The position numbers were made by a program, and so were the translations under genes. Positions 53,464 through 62,179 of a stretch of DNA of 64,000 nt are shown here, piece by piece (the first letter of the stretch is position 1; each line of letters starts with the position of its first letter). A model generated the notes under the pieces. The model was given only the letters and a program-made list of their open reading frames with translations, did no database searches and was not told the DNA's origin. This stretch comes from Dyadobacter jejuensis (GTDB lineage: Bacteria; Bacteroidota; Bacteroidia; Cytophagales; Spirosomataceae). The stretch spans positions 124,001-188,000 of the forward strand of contig NZ_QGDT01000008.1 of assembly GCF_003149085.1 (NCBI RefSeq). Direction: 5' to 3'.

Positions 53464-54483
53464 ATGAAATCTAACAAAAGTATGGTTTGGGGTGGACTCC
53501 TACTCATTTTTGGCACCCTCTGGTTATTTCGCTTGCTTGGCTGGCTCAATGTGGATTGGGCATATATCCTTCCATTTTGGCCTATTTTGCTCATCGTAGC
53601 GGGATTGATGCTCATAGTATCCAGGCCCAATAGTTCGGCTAATGGACTGGTGAGTCTCCTAATTACCCTAGCTGTTATAGGTGGGATTGCCAATAAAACC
53701 AATGGTAAGCTACACCGTCAAGGTGACTGGAACTTTGGCTGGAACGACCGTGACAGGGACTCTAATCACTGGAGTTGGCCTCATGATGACCAGGACGAAG
53801 AGACGCAGGACGAAGATTACCTGTCCGAAAAAAAAAACCAGTCAGGGCGGGTCAGAACGGGGAATTACAGCTACGACATGGATGATAATCCTACCCACGC
53901 TACCTTAAATCTGGAAGGTGGAGCAGGGAAGTTCTCTTTAAAAGGTAGTACCGACCAATTGTTTGAAGCCAGCACCAAGTCTAACGTAGTGGGCTTTGTG
54001 GCCAGTCGCACCTCCAATAAGCTTAATAAGTCGACAACCGTCAACCTTAAAATGGAAGAAGGCAAACTATCCGTAAAAAATGGCCATATCACCAACGAAG
54101 CCTCCATCAAGCTCAATCCATCCCCTATTTGGACGGTAGATATGGGACTGGGAGCGGGAAAGGGGGATTTCGATTTCAGCCCATTCAAAGTTGAGAAGAT
54201 GAAAATCAGCACGGGAGTGGCCGATATGGACATACGCTTGGGGAGCATCCATGATCACGTACAAGTGGATGTAGAAGCTGGAGTAGCCTCTATTACTTTC
54301 GAAGTACCTCAAGAAATGGGTTGTGAAGTTCATTTGGAGGGAGCCTTGAATGTAAAATCCATGGACGATTTGGAGAAGCAAAATAATGGTTACTACCGCT
54401 CTCCAGGCTTCGAATCGGCCACAAAAAAAGTCGTAATTAACTTTGAAGGAGGACTTACAAAGGTGAAGGTAAAACGCTATTAG
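53464..54483 (+). CDS. LiaF-like membrane protein with DUF5668 N-terminus
   Basis: 339 residues. Two or three N-terminal helices (about 7-75) form a DUF5668/LiaF-TM unit; a very polar linker follows (about 80-140, rich in Asp, Trp and His); then a C-terminal beta-helix-like domain (about 145-339) with regular strands such as LNLEGGAGKFSLKGS, DMGLGAGKGDFDF, KISTGVADMDIRLG and VDVEAGVASITFEVP, as in LiaF-C (DUF2154). In Firmicutes LiaF keeps the LiaRS stress system off; no two-component genes are adjacent here, so its partner is unknown. A terminator follows. Confidence 0.85.
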   Translation: MKSNKSMVWGGLLLIFGTLWLFRLLGWLNVDWAYILPFWPILLIVAGLMLIVSRPNSSANGLVSLLITLAVIGGIANKTNGKLHRQGDWNFGWNDRDRDSNHWSWPHDDQDEETQDEDYLSEKKNQSGRVRTGNYSYDMDDNPTHATLNLEGGAGKFSLKGSTDQLFEASTKSNVVGFVASRTSNKLNKSTTVNLKMEEGKLSVKNGHITNEASIKLNPSPIWTVDMGLGAGKGDFDFSPFKVEKMKISTGVADMDIRLGSIHDHVQVDVEAGVASITFEVPQEMGCEVHLEGALNVKSMDDLEKQNNGYYRSPGFESATKKVVINFEGGLTKVKVKRY

Positions 54484-54515
54484 TCCCACATAAAGTTTGG
54501 AATAATAAATATATC

Positions 54516-54556
54516 ATGGAAATAGTGGTCAGGATATGGCTCTATTTCCATTTTTT
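54516..54556 (+). terminator. Rho-independent terminator of the pspC-liaF operon
   Basis: ATGGAAATAG (54516-54525) pairs perfectly with CTATTTCCAT (54542-54551) over a 16-base loop, then T54551-54556. Confidence 0.8.
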
Positions 54557-54731
54557 ATTTGGTCAAAAAGCAATCCATTTATTAACTTATTGCTAATTTT
54601 TATTGATTCATCACAATAAAAGGCCCTATATTCGTTAATCCAATAGGTACTTGCCTCAGCAAAATGGTGGTTGCCATTTGCTGGCACTATTTATGTAATG
54701 AATCAAAATTAAAAACCAAACTTGCAATCAA

Positions 54732-54947
54732 ATGAAGACGTATCAGTTGAATATACTCGTCGACAAGGAAGAGCATAATGTCTTGGAGCTCTTAGACCAG
54801 TTAGTTGACAAGAACATTATCCAGGTTCAAAAAGTAGGTCGTACGATGGTAGCTGCCAACGAGCAGCAAATTGAGGAAATTATAGAGGAGTCGGAGTTGG
54901 GCCCCTATTATTCTGATAAAGAAGCTAGGGCAATCCTCAATCTATAA
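54732..54947 (+). CDS. Small hypothetical protein
   Basis: 71 residues, soluble and acidic, mainly helical: MKTYQLNILVDKEEHNVLEL, a charged middle with DKNIIQVQKVG, then QQIEEIIEESELGPYYSDKE and a final ARAILNL. Short acidic Bacteroidota proteins of this shape are often antitoxin-like, but no toxin gene follows: the next gene is on the opposite strand with its stop codon 21 bases away. Function unknown. Coding is supported by the clean ATG and a 248-base upstream region. Confidence 0.65.
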   Translation: MKTYQLNILVDKEEHNVLELLDQLVDKNIIQVQKVGRTMVAANEQQIEEIIEESELGPYYSDKEARAILNL

Positions 54948-54968
54948 GCAAGTCCTAGTAGAAGTGAC

Positions 54969-55331
54969 TCATTGCTTTTGAATAGATACCACTTTAATCT
55001 CGTCCATGGGCAATAGGGTTCCCCAGCCGCAGGTCACCTCTCTTTTGTTACCTGTGCGGCTATATCGGAGCCGAACGTTGGTAGTACTGTAGCTCGACTC
55101 CAGGCTTCCGAGTTCGGCTTCGATCAGTTTTAAGGACGCTTCTGAAGCCACTAAGGATGCTATAGTAGAGTCGGCCTGAAATACTTGAAAATGCCAGGAA
55201 CAACCATCAGCGGCAAGCATATTCACCCATTTTGCGTCTCGTTCTACCACATCTTGCTGCAGTTCGCCAACCTTTTCAGACTGACAGGCCCCAAAAATCA
55301 GCACAGCCATAAGCATAGTCCAAATCCTCAT
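54969..55331 (-). CDS. Small lipoprotein of unknown function
   Basis: 120 residues. MRIWTMLMAVLIFGACQSEK is a lipoprotein signal with Cys16. The mature part is a small alpha/beta domain with two further Cys (DGCSWHFQVF and REVTCGWGTLLP) that could form a disulfide. I do not recognise the family. The ATG at 55331 puts the lipobox at the usual distance; an upstream ATG at 55379 would bury it 16 residues in. It lies 79 bases downstream of the beta-glucosidase gene on the same strand. Confidence 0.72.
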   Translation of the reverse strand: MRIWTMLMAVLIFGACQSEKVGELQQDVVERDAKWVNMLAADGCSWHFQVFQADSTIASLVASEASLKLIEAELGSLESSYSTTNVRLRYSRTGNKREVTCGWGTLLPMDEIKVVSIQKQ

Positions 55332-55410
55332 TTTTTTAAGCGGTTGTATCGTTTTAAAATTAAAAATCAGGTATGGCATATGATTAACCTAGGAGCGTAA
55401 CACATGCCTG

Positions 55411-56823
55411 CTACTTTGAGAGACGCGGTGCACTATGTTTTGGTTGTAAGACGACGGCATTTTCTTCTTCGGCGCCTAAAAATTGTGCAAACCACTTGGC
55501 AGAATCCTTCCAAATCCGTTCTTGGGTATCGAAATCGACATAGATCAGCCCAAATCGGGCGGTATACCCAACGGCCCATTCGAAATTATCCATTAGCGTC
55601 CAGGCAAAATAGCCCTTCACCTGAACGCCCTGTCGTTTGGCCTTTAGGATAGCAGCCAGATACTCCCTAAAAAAAGCGGTCCGTTCCACGTCGGCTACGC
55701 TTCCATCCACAAGCTTATCCTCAAAGGCGGCACCATTTTCAGAGATAATGATAGGTGGCAGGTTCGGATAATTAGCAAATTGCCGTAGAATATCAAACAT
55801 ACCATCCGGTGCTATCTCCCAGCCCATGGCCGTTATGGGCTTCTTACGCTCGAGAGCAGGTATTTCTTTGAGCCATAGGATGGGCCTCAGATAGGAATGG
55901 GTAACGACCACACTAAAATAATTTTGGAGGCCGATGAAATCAAAATCAAATTTCAGCTTATCATCATCCCCAGGAAGCATGTATTTCTTAATATTGGCCA
56001 GATAAGGAAATACATCTGAAGGGTAGCCCAGGCCCAAAGCCGGTTCAATAAACAATCTGTTCATGACGGCATCGGCACGACTGGCAGCGCGCAGGTCCTT
56101 GGGCGTGTCGGTTAGGGGTCGAACGGCAGAGCAGGACAAAGCAGTACCAATATTGGCATCGGCTACCCCATTGCGAACCAACCGGCCCGCCTCCGCTTGG
56201 CACAGGGCCAAATGATGCACGACGGGTAAAAAATTAAAAAGGCCCATTCGCCCGGGTGCATGTAAGCCGGTGGTATAGCCCAAGCCAGCGGTAGCCATGG
56301 GCTCATTCATGACGATCCAGTTCCGGACCCTTGCCCCAAAGGCATCGATACACACTTGTGTGTAGGCTGCGAACCAATCTACCACCTCCCGGTTTTTCCA
56401 TCCACCCCGTTGCTCCAGTGCCAAAGGGAGATCCCAGTGATAAAGGGTTAACCAAGGCTCTATCCCCAGGTCCTGACAGGCATCTAAAATACGGTTATAG
56501 AAATCGATTCCTTCCTGATTCACCTCACCGACGCCCTCTGGAAGCAACCGCGACCATGATATTGAAAAACGAAAGTGCTTCAAACCTAACTTCACCACCT
56601 GTTGTAGGTCTTCCTCAAAGCGGTTATAAAAGTCGCAGGCAAGGTCGGCAGTGCTACCATCTTTAATTTTACCCTTTTTTTTAACAAACTCGTCCCAAAT
56701 GCACGGACCTCGCCCGTGCTCGTCCGTGGCTCCCTCTATTTGATAGGCCGCCGTGGCCGTTCCCCAAAGGAAATCCTCTCCAAATTCAGACTTGTCAAAA
56801 GGTATATCGAATCGATAGGACAT
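55411..56823 (-). CDS. GH1 beta-glucosidase
   Basis: 470 residues, no signal peptide, so cytosolic. GH1 signatures: FLWGTATAAYQIEGA (residues 18-32), the acid/base Glu174 in VMNEPMA and the nucleophile Glu362 in IISENGAAF; GYFAWTLMDNFEWAVGY near the C-terminus shapes the aglycone site. It splits beta-glucosides, and possibly beta-galactosides, imported as short oligosaccharides. Length is normal (about 450-480). Confidence 0.94.
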   Translation of the reverse strand: MSYRFDIPFDKSEFGEDFLWGTATAAYQIEGATDEHGRGPCIWDEFVKKKGKIKDGSTADLACDFYNRFEEDLQQVVKLGLKHFRFSISWSRLLPEGVGEVNQEGIDFYNRILDACQDLGIEPWLTLYHWDLPLALEQRGGWKNREVVDWFAAYTQVCIDAFGARVRNWIVMNEPMATAGLGYTTGLHAPGRMGLFNFLPVVHHLALCQAEAGRLVRNGVADANIGTALSCSAVRPLTDTPKDLRAASRADAVMNRLFIEPALGLGYPSDVFPYLANIKKYMLPGDDDKLKFDFDFIGLQNYFSVVVTHSYLRPILWLKEIPALERKKPITAMGWEIAPDGMFDILRQFANYPNLPPIIISENGAAFEDKLVDGSVADVERTAFFREYLAAILKAKRQGVQVKGYFAWTLMDNFEWAVGYTARFGLIYVDFDTQERIWKDSAKWFAQFLGAEEENAVVLQPKHSAPRLSK

Positions 56824-56872
56824 GAGGCAAATTGGTATATGAAGGTGTAAAAGTAATTTTTAGGAGTTATAT

Positions 56873-56915
56873 AAAAAAATTATCGCTCCACCCATCAAAA
56901 TGGATGAAGCGATAA
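56873..56915 (-). terminator. Rho-independent terminator of the T9SS protein gene
   Basis: On the minus strand TTATCGCTTCATCCA pairs with TGGGTGGAGCGATAA (two G-U pairs) and is followed by seven T (plus-strand A-run 56873-56879). The stop codon is 34 bases upstream. Confidence 0.8.
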
Positions 56916-56949
56916 GGCATGAGTCAAGGGATATTATGGTAAGGATCTA

Positions 56950-59424
56950 TTAGTGAACGACCCTTATGCGTTTTATAACGACTTCCCCTGCAGAGGTGGT
57001 GATGCGCATCAGATAAGTATCCTGAGGCAAGGAACGCAAGTCTACTTGATTAGAAACTGTCGGCCTTGCTGAGTAGACGATCCGCCCCCCGGTGTTAATC
57101 AGCTCTACCTTTGAGATTCGTTCCTGAGCCTCAACCGTAACATGATCGGAGGTTGGGTTAGGATAAACCGCATATTGCATTTCGCGATTCAAGCTAACCG
57201 ATACGAGTCGACTGTAGGCAAAGGTACCATCCATATCGACCATCTTCAACCGGTATAAGGACTTTCCTGATATTGGTTTTGGATCGGTAAAATCGTAGTT
57301 AACCATGGCTGTACTAGTTCCTTGTGCGGAGCGCTCCCCTAAGGCCATCCAGTCCTTTCCGTCCACACTTCTTTGTATTTCAAAAAAGTTGGACTGACTC
57401 TCAGAAGTTGTTGCCCAGTTCAACTGCACCTCGCTGTTTTCGGGCATAGCGTCGAACCGTACCAACGTAACCGGCAAAGGAGGTCCCGATTGGGTGAGAC
57501 AGATGGCGTCTATGATGAGCAAATCCCCATCCGAGCTACCCTTGATACTAATATATTCGGTACCTGCAGGGGCATTTCCACGAAGGGTATACAACTTGAG
57601 CCCTACCGGAGCGGCCGCATAGGCCTTGTCTACCGAGACCCTTACCTCTTCAGAAAGAGACCCTTTGGAGGAATTCAGAAACCCAAGTGAGATTTTCTGA
57701 TTCCTGGCTATATCATAAGCCGCCCAAACTTTAAGTTCGAAGCCATTTCCCGATGCTCCTGGCACGTGGACCAATTTGGTAAAAGTGCCAGCACCCGAGA
57801 GTACACCGCTATACGAACCGCAAGCAGCATAGCTCGAATTAGCGGCAAAAGTACCTCCTGTAGAGGTCCACCCGGTGGTATTATTCCCTTCAAAGCCAGG
57901 GTTATCTGTCACCAGATTGCCGGTACACGAAGTACATTCCAATGGCTCGGTAATGGTGAGACATAAGGCATCCACCTTAATATAATCGCCCGTCGTGGTA
58001 CCACCCACCCGAATATACTCGGCTCCGCTAGGGGCTACCGCCGAAAGATTGTACTCATTTAGGCCCTTGGGAGAATCGTCATATACTTTATCGATGGCTA
58101 CAGTTACAGGTTGACCAATTGCGGATTTCGAGGCATTCAGGAAGGTAACAAAGAATTTCTGACCTTTGGAATTATGATAAGCTCCCCAAGCCTTAAGGCT
58201 TACGGTTCTTCCTTCCATCGAATTGACGGGTATATCCTTATAGAAACTTCCAGAGCCACCATAAGCCGCTCCGTAATTCCCACAAACGGCATAGGTAGTA
58301 CTTGCACTGAACGACCCAGAGGTCACAGTCCAGCCATTTGTATTCCCTGCTTCAAAGCCTCCTCCATCGCCCAGAAGATTATTATAACAATTATTACAAA
58401 CCACCGAGGGCGAAATCGTGACACAGGCGGCATCTACTTTGATATAGTCACCGGTAGACTCTCCACCGATCACAATAAACTTAGCGCCAGCGGGAGCCAC
58501 TGCCTGCAGGTCATACTTATCCAACCCGGTGGGTTGCACATCGAAAACTCTGGTAATATCCACCTTTTTTTGGGTCCCGATCGTTTTTTGATCGGCATCT
58601 TGAAATATGAGGAAAAACTTCTGACCACTATTTTGATGCTTAGCTCCCCAGATGGACAACGATACCGTTCTACCCGCCAAATCGGACATAGGAATTCTTT
58701 TCCAGAAGGATCCCGGACCCTGAAAAACGGCACCATACTGGCCACAAACTGCGTAGGTTTTACTGGCTGAAAAGCTCTTGCCATCGGTGTACCAACCCGA
58801 GGTATTTCCCGATTCGAAACTTCCGTCATTCCCCAAAAGGTTACCCGCACAGGAAGTACATTCGGCGGGTTCGGCAGCAGTGGCGGTCAGACATGCAGCA
58901 TCCATTTTGAAGTAGTTGCCTGAAGAATACATCAGCACCTTCACATATTTGGTTCCTGCGGGTGCCGTGGCCTCTATAGCGTACTTTCGCAAGGCCCTTT
59001 GGCTACCTACGTCGTAGTCCATGTGTACCTCTTTGTTTTGGCTACTTTCAATTTTGGTACCACCACTATCCAAAAAGGTCAGAAAAATAATATGATCGTA
59101 ACGTGTATCATGTGTACCGCCATAGATACTGAAATTAACCTTGGAGCCAGCCGAAACCTGAACTTTTTGATATACGAAGCCAGAGCCCGAAATTAGTCCA
59201 TTTTTATTCCCACATACATTGTAGGCATTGTCGACACTAAAGCTGGTAGATTCACCCTTTTGCCAACTCGCAGTACTCTCAAAACTAGCATTCTGTAAAA
59301 GATTCCCTGCGCAATCGCAGTCATAGGTGGTGGGCGCCAAGGCCATACCATAATAGCTCATGCACATAGCCAGGACAACCAGGCATAATTGCATTTTTTT
59401 CACATTTTTAGGGGTAATTTTCAT
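56950..59424 (-). CDS. Secreted four-repeat protein with T9SS sorting domain
   Basis: 824 residues. Signal peptide (about 1-30, ending GMALA). Four tandem domains of about 148 residues (36-180, 189-336, 343-490, 497-644) each begin with a C-x-x-C-x-x-N-L type motif, contain N.SFE/G.FE...W, and end with a DA-x-C-x-T motif; this is the pattern of jelly-roll carbohydrate-binding or adhesive modules. A fibronectin-like stretch follows (about 650-745), then a type A sorting domain (VYPNPTSDHVTVEA...VVIKRIRVVH) that would send it through T9SS to the surface. Not an enzyme by any motif I can see. I chose the ATG at 59424, directly before the signal peptide. Confidence 0.88.
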   Translation of the reverse strand: MKITPKNVKKMQLCLVVLAMCMSYYGMALAPTTYDCDCAGNLLQNASFESTASWQKGESTSFSVDNAYNVCGNKNGLISGSGFVYQKVQVSAGSKVNFSIYGGTHDTRYDHIIFLTFLDSGGTKIESSQNKEVHMDYDVGSQRALRKYAIEATAPAGTKYVKVLMYSSGNYFKMDAACLTATAAEPAECTSCAGNLLGNDGSFESGNTSGWYTDGKSFSASKTYAVCGQYGAVFQGPGSFWKRIPMSDLAGRTVSLSIWGAKHQNSGQKFFLIFQDADQKTIGTQKKVDITRVFDVQPTGLDKYDLQAVAPAGAKFIVIGGESTGDYIKVDAACVTISPSVVCNNCYNNLLGDGGGFEAGNTNGWTVTSGSFSASTTYAVCGNYGAAYGGSGSFYKDIPVNSMEGRTVSLKAWGAYHNSKGQKFFVTFLNASKSAIGQPVTVAIDKVYDDSPKGLNEYNLSAVAPSGAEYIRVGGTTTGDYIKVDALCLTITEPLECTSCTGNLVTDNPGFEGNNTTGWTSTGGTFAANSSYAACGSYSGVLSGAGTFTKLVHVPGASGNGFELKVWAAYDIARNQKISLGFLNSSKGSLSEEVRVSVDKAYAAAPVGLKLYTLRGNAPAGTEYISIKGSSDGDLLIIDAICLTQSGPPLPVTLVRFDAMPENSEVQLNWATTSESQSNFFEIQRSVDGKDWMALGERSAQGTSTAMVNYDFTDPKPISGKSLYRLKMVDMDGTFAYSRLVSVSLNREMQYAVYPNPTSDHVTVEAQERISKVELINTGGRIVYSARPTVSNQVDLRSLPQDTYLMRITTSAGEVVIKRIRVVH

Positions 59425-59469
59425 ATCATCTAGTACGTGTAATAAAAAGGTTTGATTTATATACAGGTA

Positions 59470-59477
59470 CAAATTTA
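59470..59477 (-). promoter_or_regulatory. Candidate -7 element of the T9SS protein gene
   Basis: The minus strand reads TAAATTTG (TAnnTTTG), 45 bases before the ATG. No clear -33 element. Confidence 0.4.
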
Positions 59478-59947
59478 TACCAATTGTAATAGAATATCTA
59501 CTATTTATTTACGTATAGATATAACATTAAATTACTTATTAAGTAGGCATCAAACTACCTATAATTAATATTTAGAACACTTTTTACCTTCACTTTTAGA
59601 GCTATTATTACAATAAATTTCGATATGTAGGTTACATTCTAGTACTATTACTATTTTTTGGGTGTATTTAAGCCTGTGTCACCAAAATCATACTTATCCT
59701 GAATTATCCAATCCGACAAACGCTTATAGTATTTTTTTTAAAAAAAATACAGCATTCGAATTAGTTGACTCCATGATTATACCATACAGCGTTCTACCCT
59801 TGTAGGAGTATCGTAACAATTTTCTAAAAGATAGTATTATTTAACTAAATGAAGGATAGGCACCCTCATGGTTTCCTAGTATACGAAGGGGAGTAGGTGG
59901 ATAAGTCGAGAAGAAAAGAGGTGGAGCAAACTACCCTTGTCGAAACC
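59478..59947. other. A/T-rich intergenic region without a gene
   Basis: About 470 bases with no convincing reading frame. The one structure is a perfect 22-base palindrome at 59729-59750 (GTA, eight T, eight A, TAC), which could act as a bidirectional terminator or a DNA-bending site. Otherwise I see nothing. Confidence 0.6.
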
Positions 59948-61000
59948 TTAAGGCCATTTCAAAACCACCTGGTCATCGAGGGGATAGCCCGTACAGGTAA
60001 GCACCCAATGGTCGGCCAGATCATGATCCGTGAGTACCTCATTGGCAGCCATATACACCTTTCCCTGGCTGCACTGAGCCGCACAGATTCCACAGCTTCC
60101 CGCCTTACAACTATAGGGAATCGCCAGGCCACTTTCGGCAGCAGCATCCAGAATGGTACTGCCTGCGGGAACGAATAGAGGTAGCTGACGACCCTGAATC
60201 ACGATGGAGATATTTTGATTTTGCTGCATCACAGGCTTAGCAGTCGGTGGAGAAGGCACTATAAAATGCTCCTTGCGGATATGATCACGAGAAGCCGCCA
60301 TAAATCGCAAAGTAATGTCGACCGTACGCATCAGCGCCTTAGGACCACATAAGAAAAAACGAGCATGCTGCATCGGATAGCGTAGGTTCCCCTCCATCAA
60401 TGCTTGGATACGGCTATTATTGAGCCGGCCACGCAGCCCCTGCCAGTCGTCGGTAGGCTGGCTATGGACTTCTATAAAGCGGAGCCGGGCAGGATACTGT
60501 ATGGCCAACTGGTTTATGGCTTTCGAAAATAAGGAGACTTTTTCGTTTCGACTGGCACTGATCATCAGAATATGCTGGTGTGGCATACTGACGAGCGCAT
60601 GCTTCAAAATCGAAAACAAAGGGGTCATTCCACTGCCGGCTCCTACCAGCACCAAGTCGGAGGGAGTGGCTACCTCTTGCTCAGAAATAACGAAACGGCC
60701 AGCTGGCTCCAGCACGTCGAAACAATCACCGACTTTCACTTCCTGAAACCAAAAACGAGAAACAGTCCCGTTTTCGACCCGACGAATCGTAATGGCAGGT
60801 TCAGTATCCACCTGGGGAGCGGAGCTAAAAGAGTACGAGCGCCGAATGGGCTGATCGTGGAAGTTAAATAAAAAGGTAAGAAACTGTCCGGCGCTATAGA
60901 CGAGTTTTTCGCCATCTGTACGTCTTAGTAAAAAAGTTTTGGTAAGGGCATCTTCTTGTTGTATGGCTACTACCGTTACCTGAAAATCGGCCTGGGTCAT
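59948..61000 (-). CDS. PaaE-like ferredoxin-NAD(P)H oxidoreductase with C-terminal 2Fe-2S domain
   Basis: 350 residues: an FAD-binding FR-type domain (about 5-105; RRSYSF 53-58), an NAD(P) domain (about 110-235; GSGMTP 122-127, FLCGPKALM) and a plant-type 2Fe-2S ferredoxin domain (about 265-350) with Cys298, Cys303, Cys306 and Cys336. The order is that of PaaE, HmpA-like and phenol-hydroxylase reductases, which pass electrons from NAD(P)H to an oxygenase, desaturase or hydroxylase. The ATG at 61000 is preferred to a GTG two codons earlier. It starts 12 bases after the DVDDTA protein gene, so the two are surely cotranscribed. Confidence 0.92.
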   Translation of the reverse strand: MTQADFQVTVVAIQQEDALTKTFLLRRTDGEKLVYSAGQFLTFLFNFHDQPIRRSYSFSSAPQVDTEPAITIRRVENGTVSRFWFQEVKVGDCFDVLEPAGRFVISEQEVATPSDLVLVGAGSGMTPLFSILKHALVSMPHQHILMISASRNEKVSLFSKAINQLAIQYPARLRFIEVHSQPTDDWQGLRGRLNNSRIQALMEGNLRYPMQHARFFLCGPKALMRTVDITLRFMAASRDHIRKEHFIVPSPPTAKPVMQQNQNISIVIQGRQLPLFVPAGSTILDAAAESGLAIPYSCKAGSCGICAAQCSQGKVYMAANEVLTDHDLADHWVLTCTGYPLDDQVVLKWP

Positions 61001-61012
61001 GATCACTAATCG

Positions 61013-62095
61013 TTATTTCTTTGCACGTTGTTTTAAAAATTCATATTCGGCCAATAATGCCCAGCCATGCGCCTCACATACCCAGTTCATATGAAATAGA
61101 GGAAAGGGAGCCAATCGATACAAAGCCGGGTTTTCATAAGCCGTCAAGAGTCCTGCAATAAAAAATGAAAAATCCCCAAATGCCTCCTTTTGATAAAAAG
61201 AAGCCGGCAACTCTGGAGGGCACTCCCCTAGCCTGAGCAGGGCAATAGACAGCACTACACGCTCCAGTGGATGCTTTGCCTGGGCCACTAAGCGATGCGT
61301 ATCCTGAATGAGCTTTTCTTGCACCGGTCGTAAAACTTCAGGATGGAAGCGCCCAATTAGGCGGCTGATATGATACACGATTAGGCTTGTCTTGGGATAG
61401 TGATGGGCACAATGAAAAGGATCGGTAATATAACGATCCGTTTCAATGATGGTTCGGAGGTACTCCAAACTGGCGGTGGCATGTCGATCGGGCACCACGC
61501 CGGCTCTAAGCAGGCAGTAGAGCAAGTTACTCAGGGCACAGGCATCGAACTCGATATACATTTTATCACCAAACCAAGTAGAATACGCCGGCAGCTCACG
61601 ACAATCAGAAAATGTGTTTTGGATAAACTGTTTGGTCCCATTGGCATGCTGGCTCAGTTTCTGCTGCAACCAACTATAATCCTGGGCCGTCCGCGGTGTA
61701 GTCATATAGACGAAGGCGGTATCGTCCACATCGTCTGGTATTTTAAAATGCCTGAATCGGTGAAACAGACGGCCGTTGGGGAAATGATGGGAAGGCCTAG
61801 TAGTCCAAAAATTATAGGTATTTAAACCATCCTTATTCTGAAAATTCGGATAACTCAACCGAATGCGAGCGCACAGACTTTTAACCCGATTGGCAAGTTC
61901 GGCCGGTAGTTCGGGCTCCATTTCTTGCAAGGAAAAACAGATAATAGCCGCAAAGAAAAGGGTAGCATCGGGTCGCTTATACCCTAGCCTTGCGTTTTGT
62001 CGGTAGGCGGGGAAGGTACCATCCACAAAGTGCGGATGACCGACACACTGGGACGATTCAATTTGTTCAATACATTTTTCCAGCACCTGGGTCAT
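61013..62095 (-). CDS. Unrecognised helical protein with a DVDDTA motif (class II terpene-cyclase-like)
   Basis: 360 residues, soluble, predicted largely alpha-helical. The segment FKIPDDVDDTAFVYMTT holds Asp-Val-Asp-Asp-Thr-Ala at 122-127, the DxDD(T)A acid motif that protonates the substrate in class II diterpene cyclases. Other stretches (GLNTYNFWTTRPSHHFPNGR, TDPFHCAHHYPKTSLIVYHISRLI) would suit an alpha-barrel of the terpene-cyclase type, but the chain is shorter than known class II enzymes (about 500 or more residues) and I see no clear QW repeats. I do not name it. The start at 62095 is chosen because the terminator of the upstream nfuA-like gene lies at 62125-62159. Confidence 0.7.
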   Translation of the reverse strand: MTQVLEKCIEQIESSQCVGHPHFVDGTFPAYRQNARLGYKRPDATLFFAAIICFSLQEMEPELPAELANRVKSLCARIRLSYPNFQNKDGLNTYNFWTTRPSHHFPNGRLFHRFRHFKIPDDVDDTAFVYMTTPRTAQDYSWLQQKLSQHANGTKQFIQNTFSDCRELPAYSTWFGDKMYIEFDACALSNLLYCLLRAGVVPDRHATASLEYLRTIIETDRYITDPFHCAHHYPKTSLIVYHISRLIGRFHPEVLRPVQEKLIQDTHRLVAQAKHPLERVVLSIALLRLGECPPELPASFYQKEAFGDFSFFIAGLLTAYENPALYRLAPFPLFHMNWVCEAHGWALLAEYEFLKQRAKK

Positions 62096-62124
62096 AGGGA
62101 GGGAAGTAAATGAATTATAATAAC

Positions 62125-62159
62125 AAAAAACGAACCCCGTCGGGAAAGACAGGGTTCGT
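62125..62159 (-). terminator. Rho-independent terminator after the nfuA-like gene
   Basis: On the minus strand ACGAACCC pairs with GGGTTCGT over a 14-base loop and is followed by five to six T (plus-strand A62125-62130). It sits 21 bases past the stop codon at 62180. Confidence 0.8.
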
Positions 62160-62179
62160 ATGGGCGTATCCAAATAGCA

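Noticed and set aside
54732..54947. Small acidic protein as the antitoxin of a toxin-antitoxin pair
   Set aside because: No toxin gene follows; the next gene is a lipoprotein on the other strand.
58111..58770. Plus-strand frame of 219 codons
   Set aside because: Fully antisense to the repeat domains of the T9SS protein, which have clear signal peptide, repeats and sorting domain on the minus strand.
62096..62173. 26-codon upstream extension of the DVDDTA protein
   Set aside because: It would be translated through the rho-independent terminator of the nfuA-like gene (62125-62159); the ATG at 62095 is more likely.
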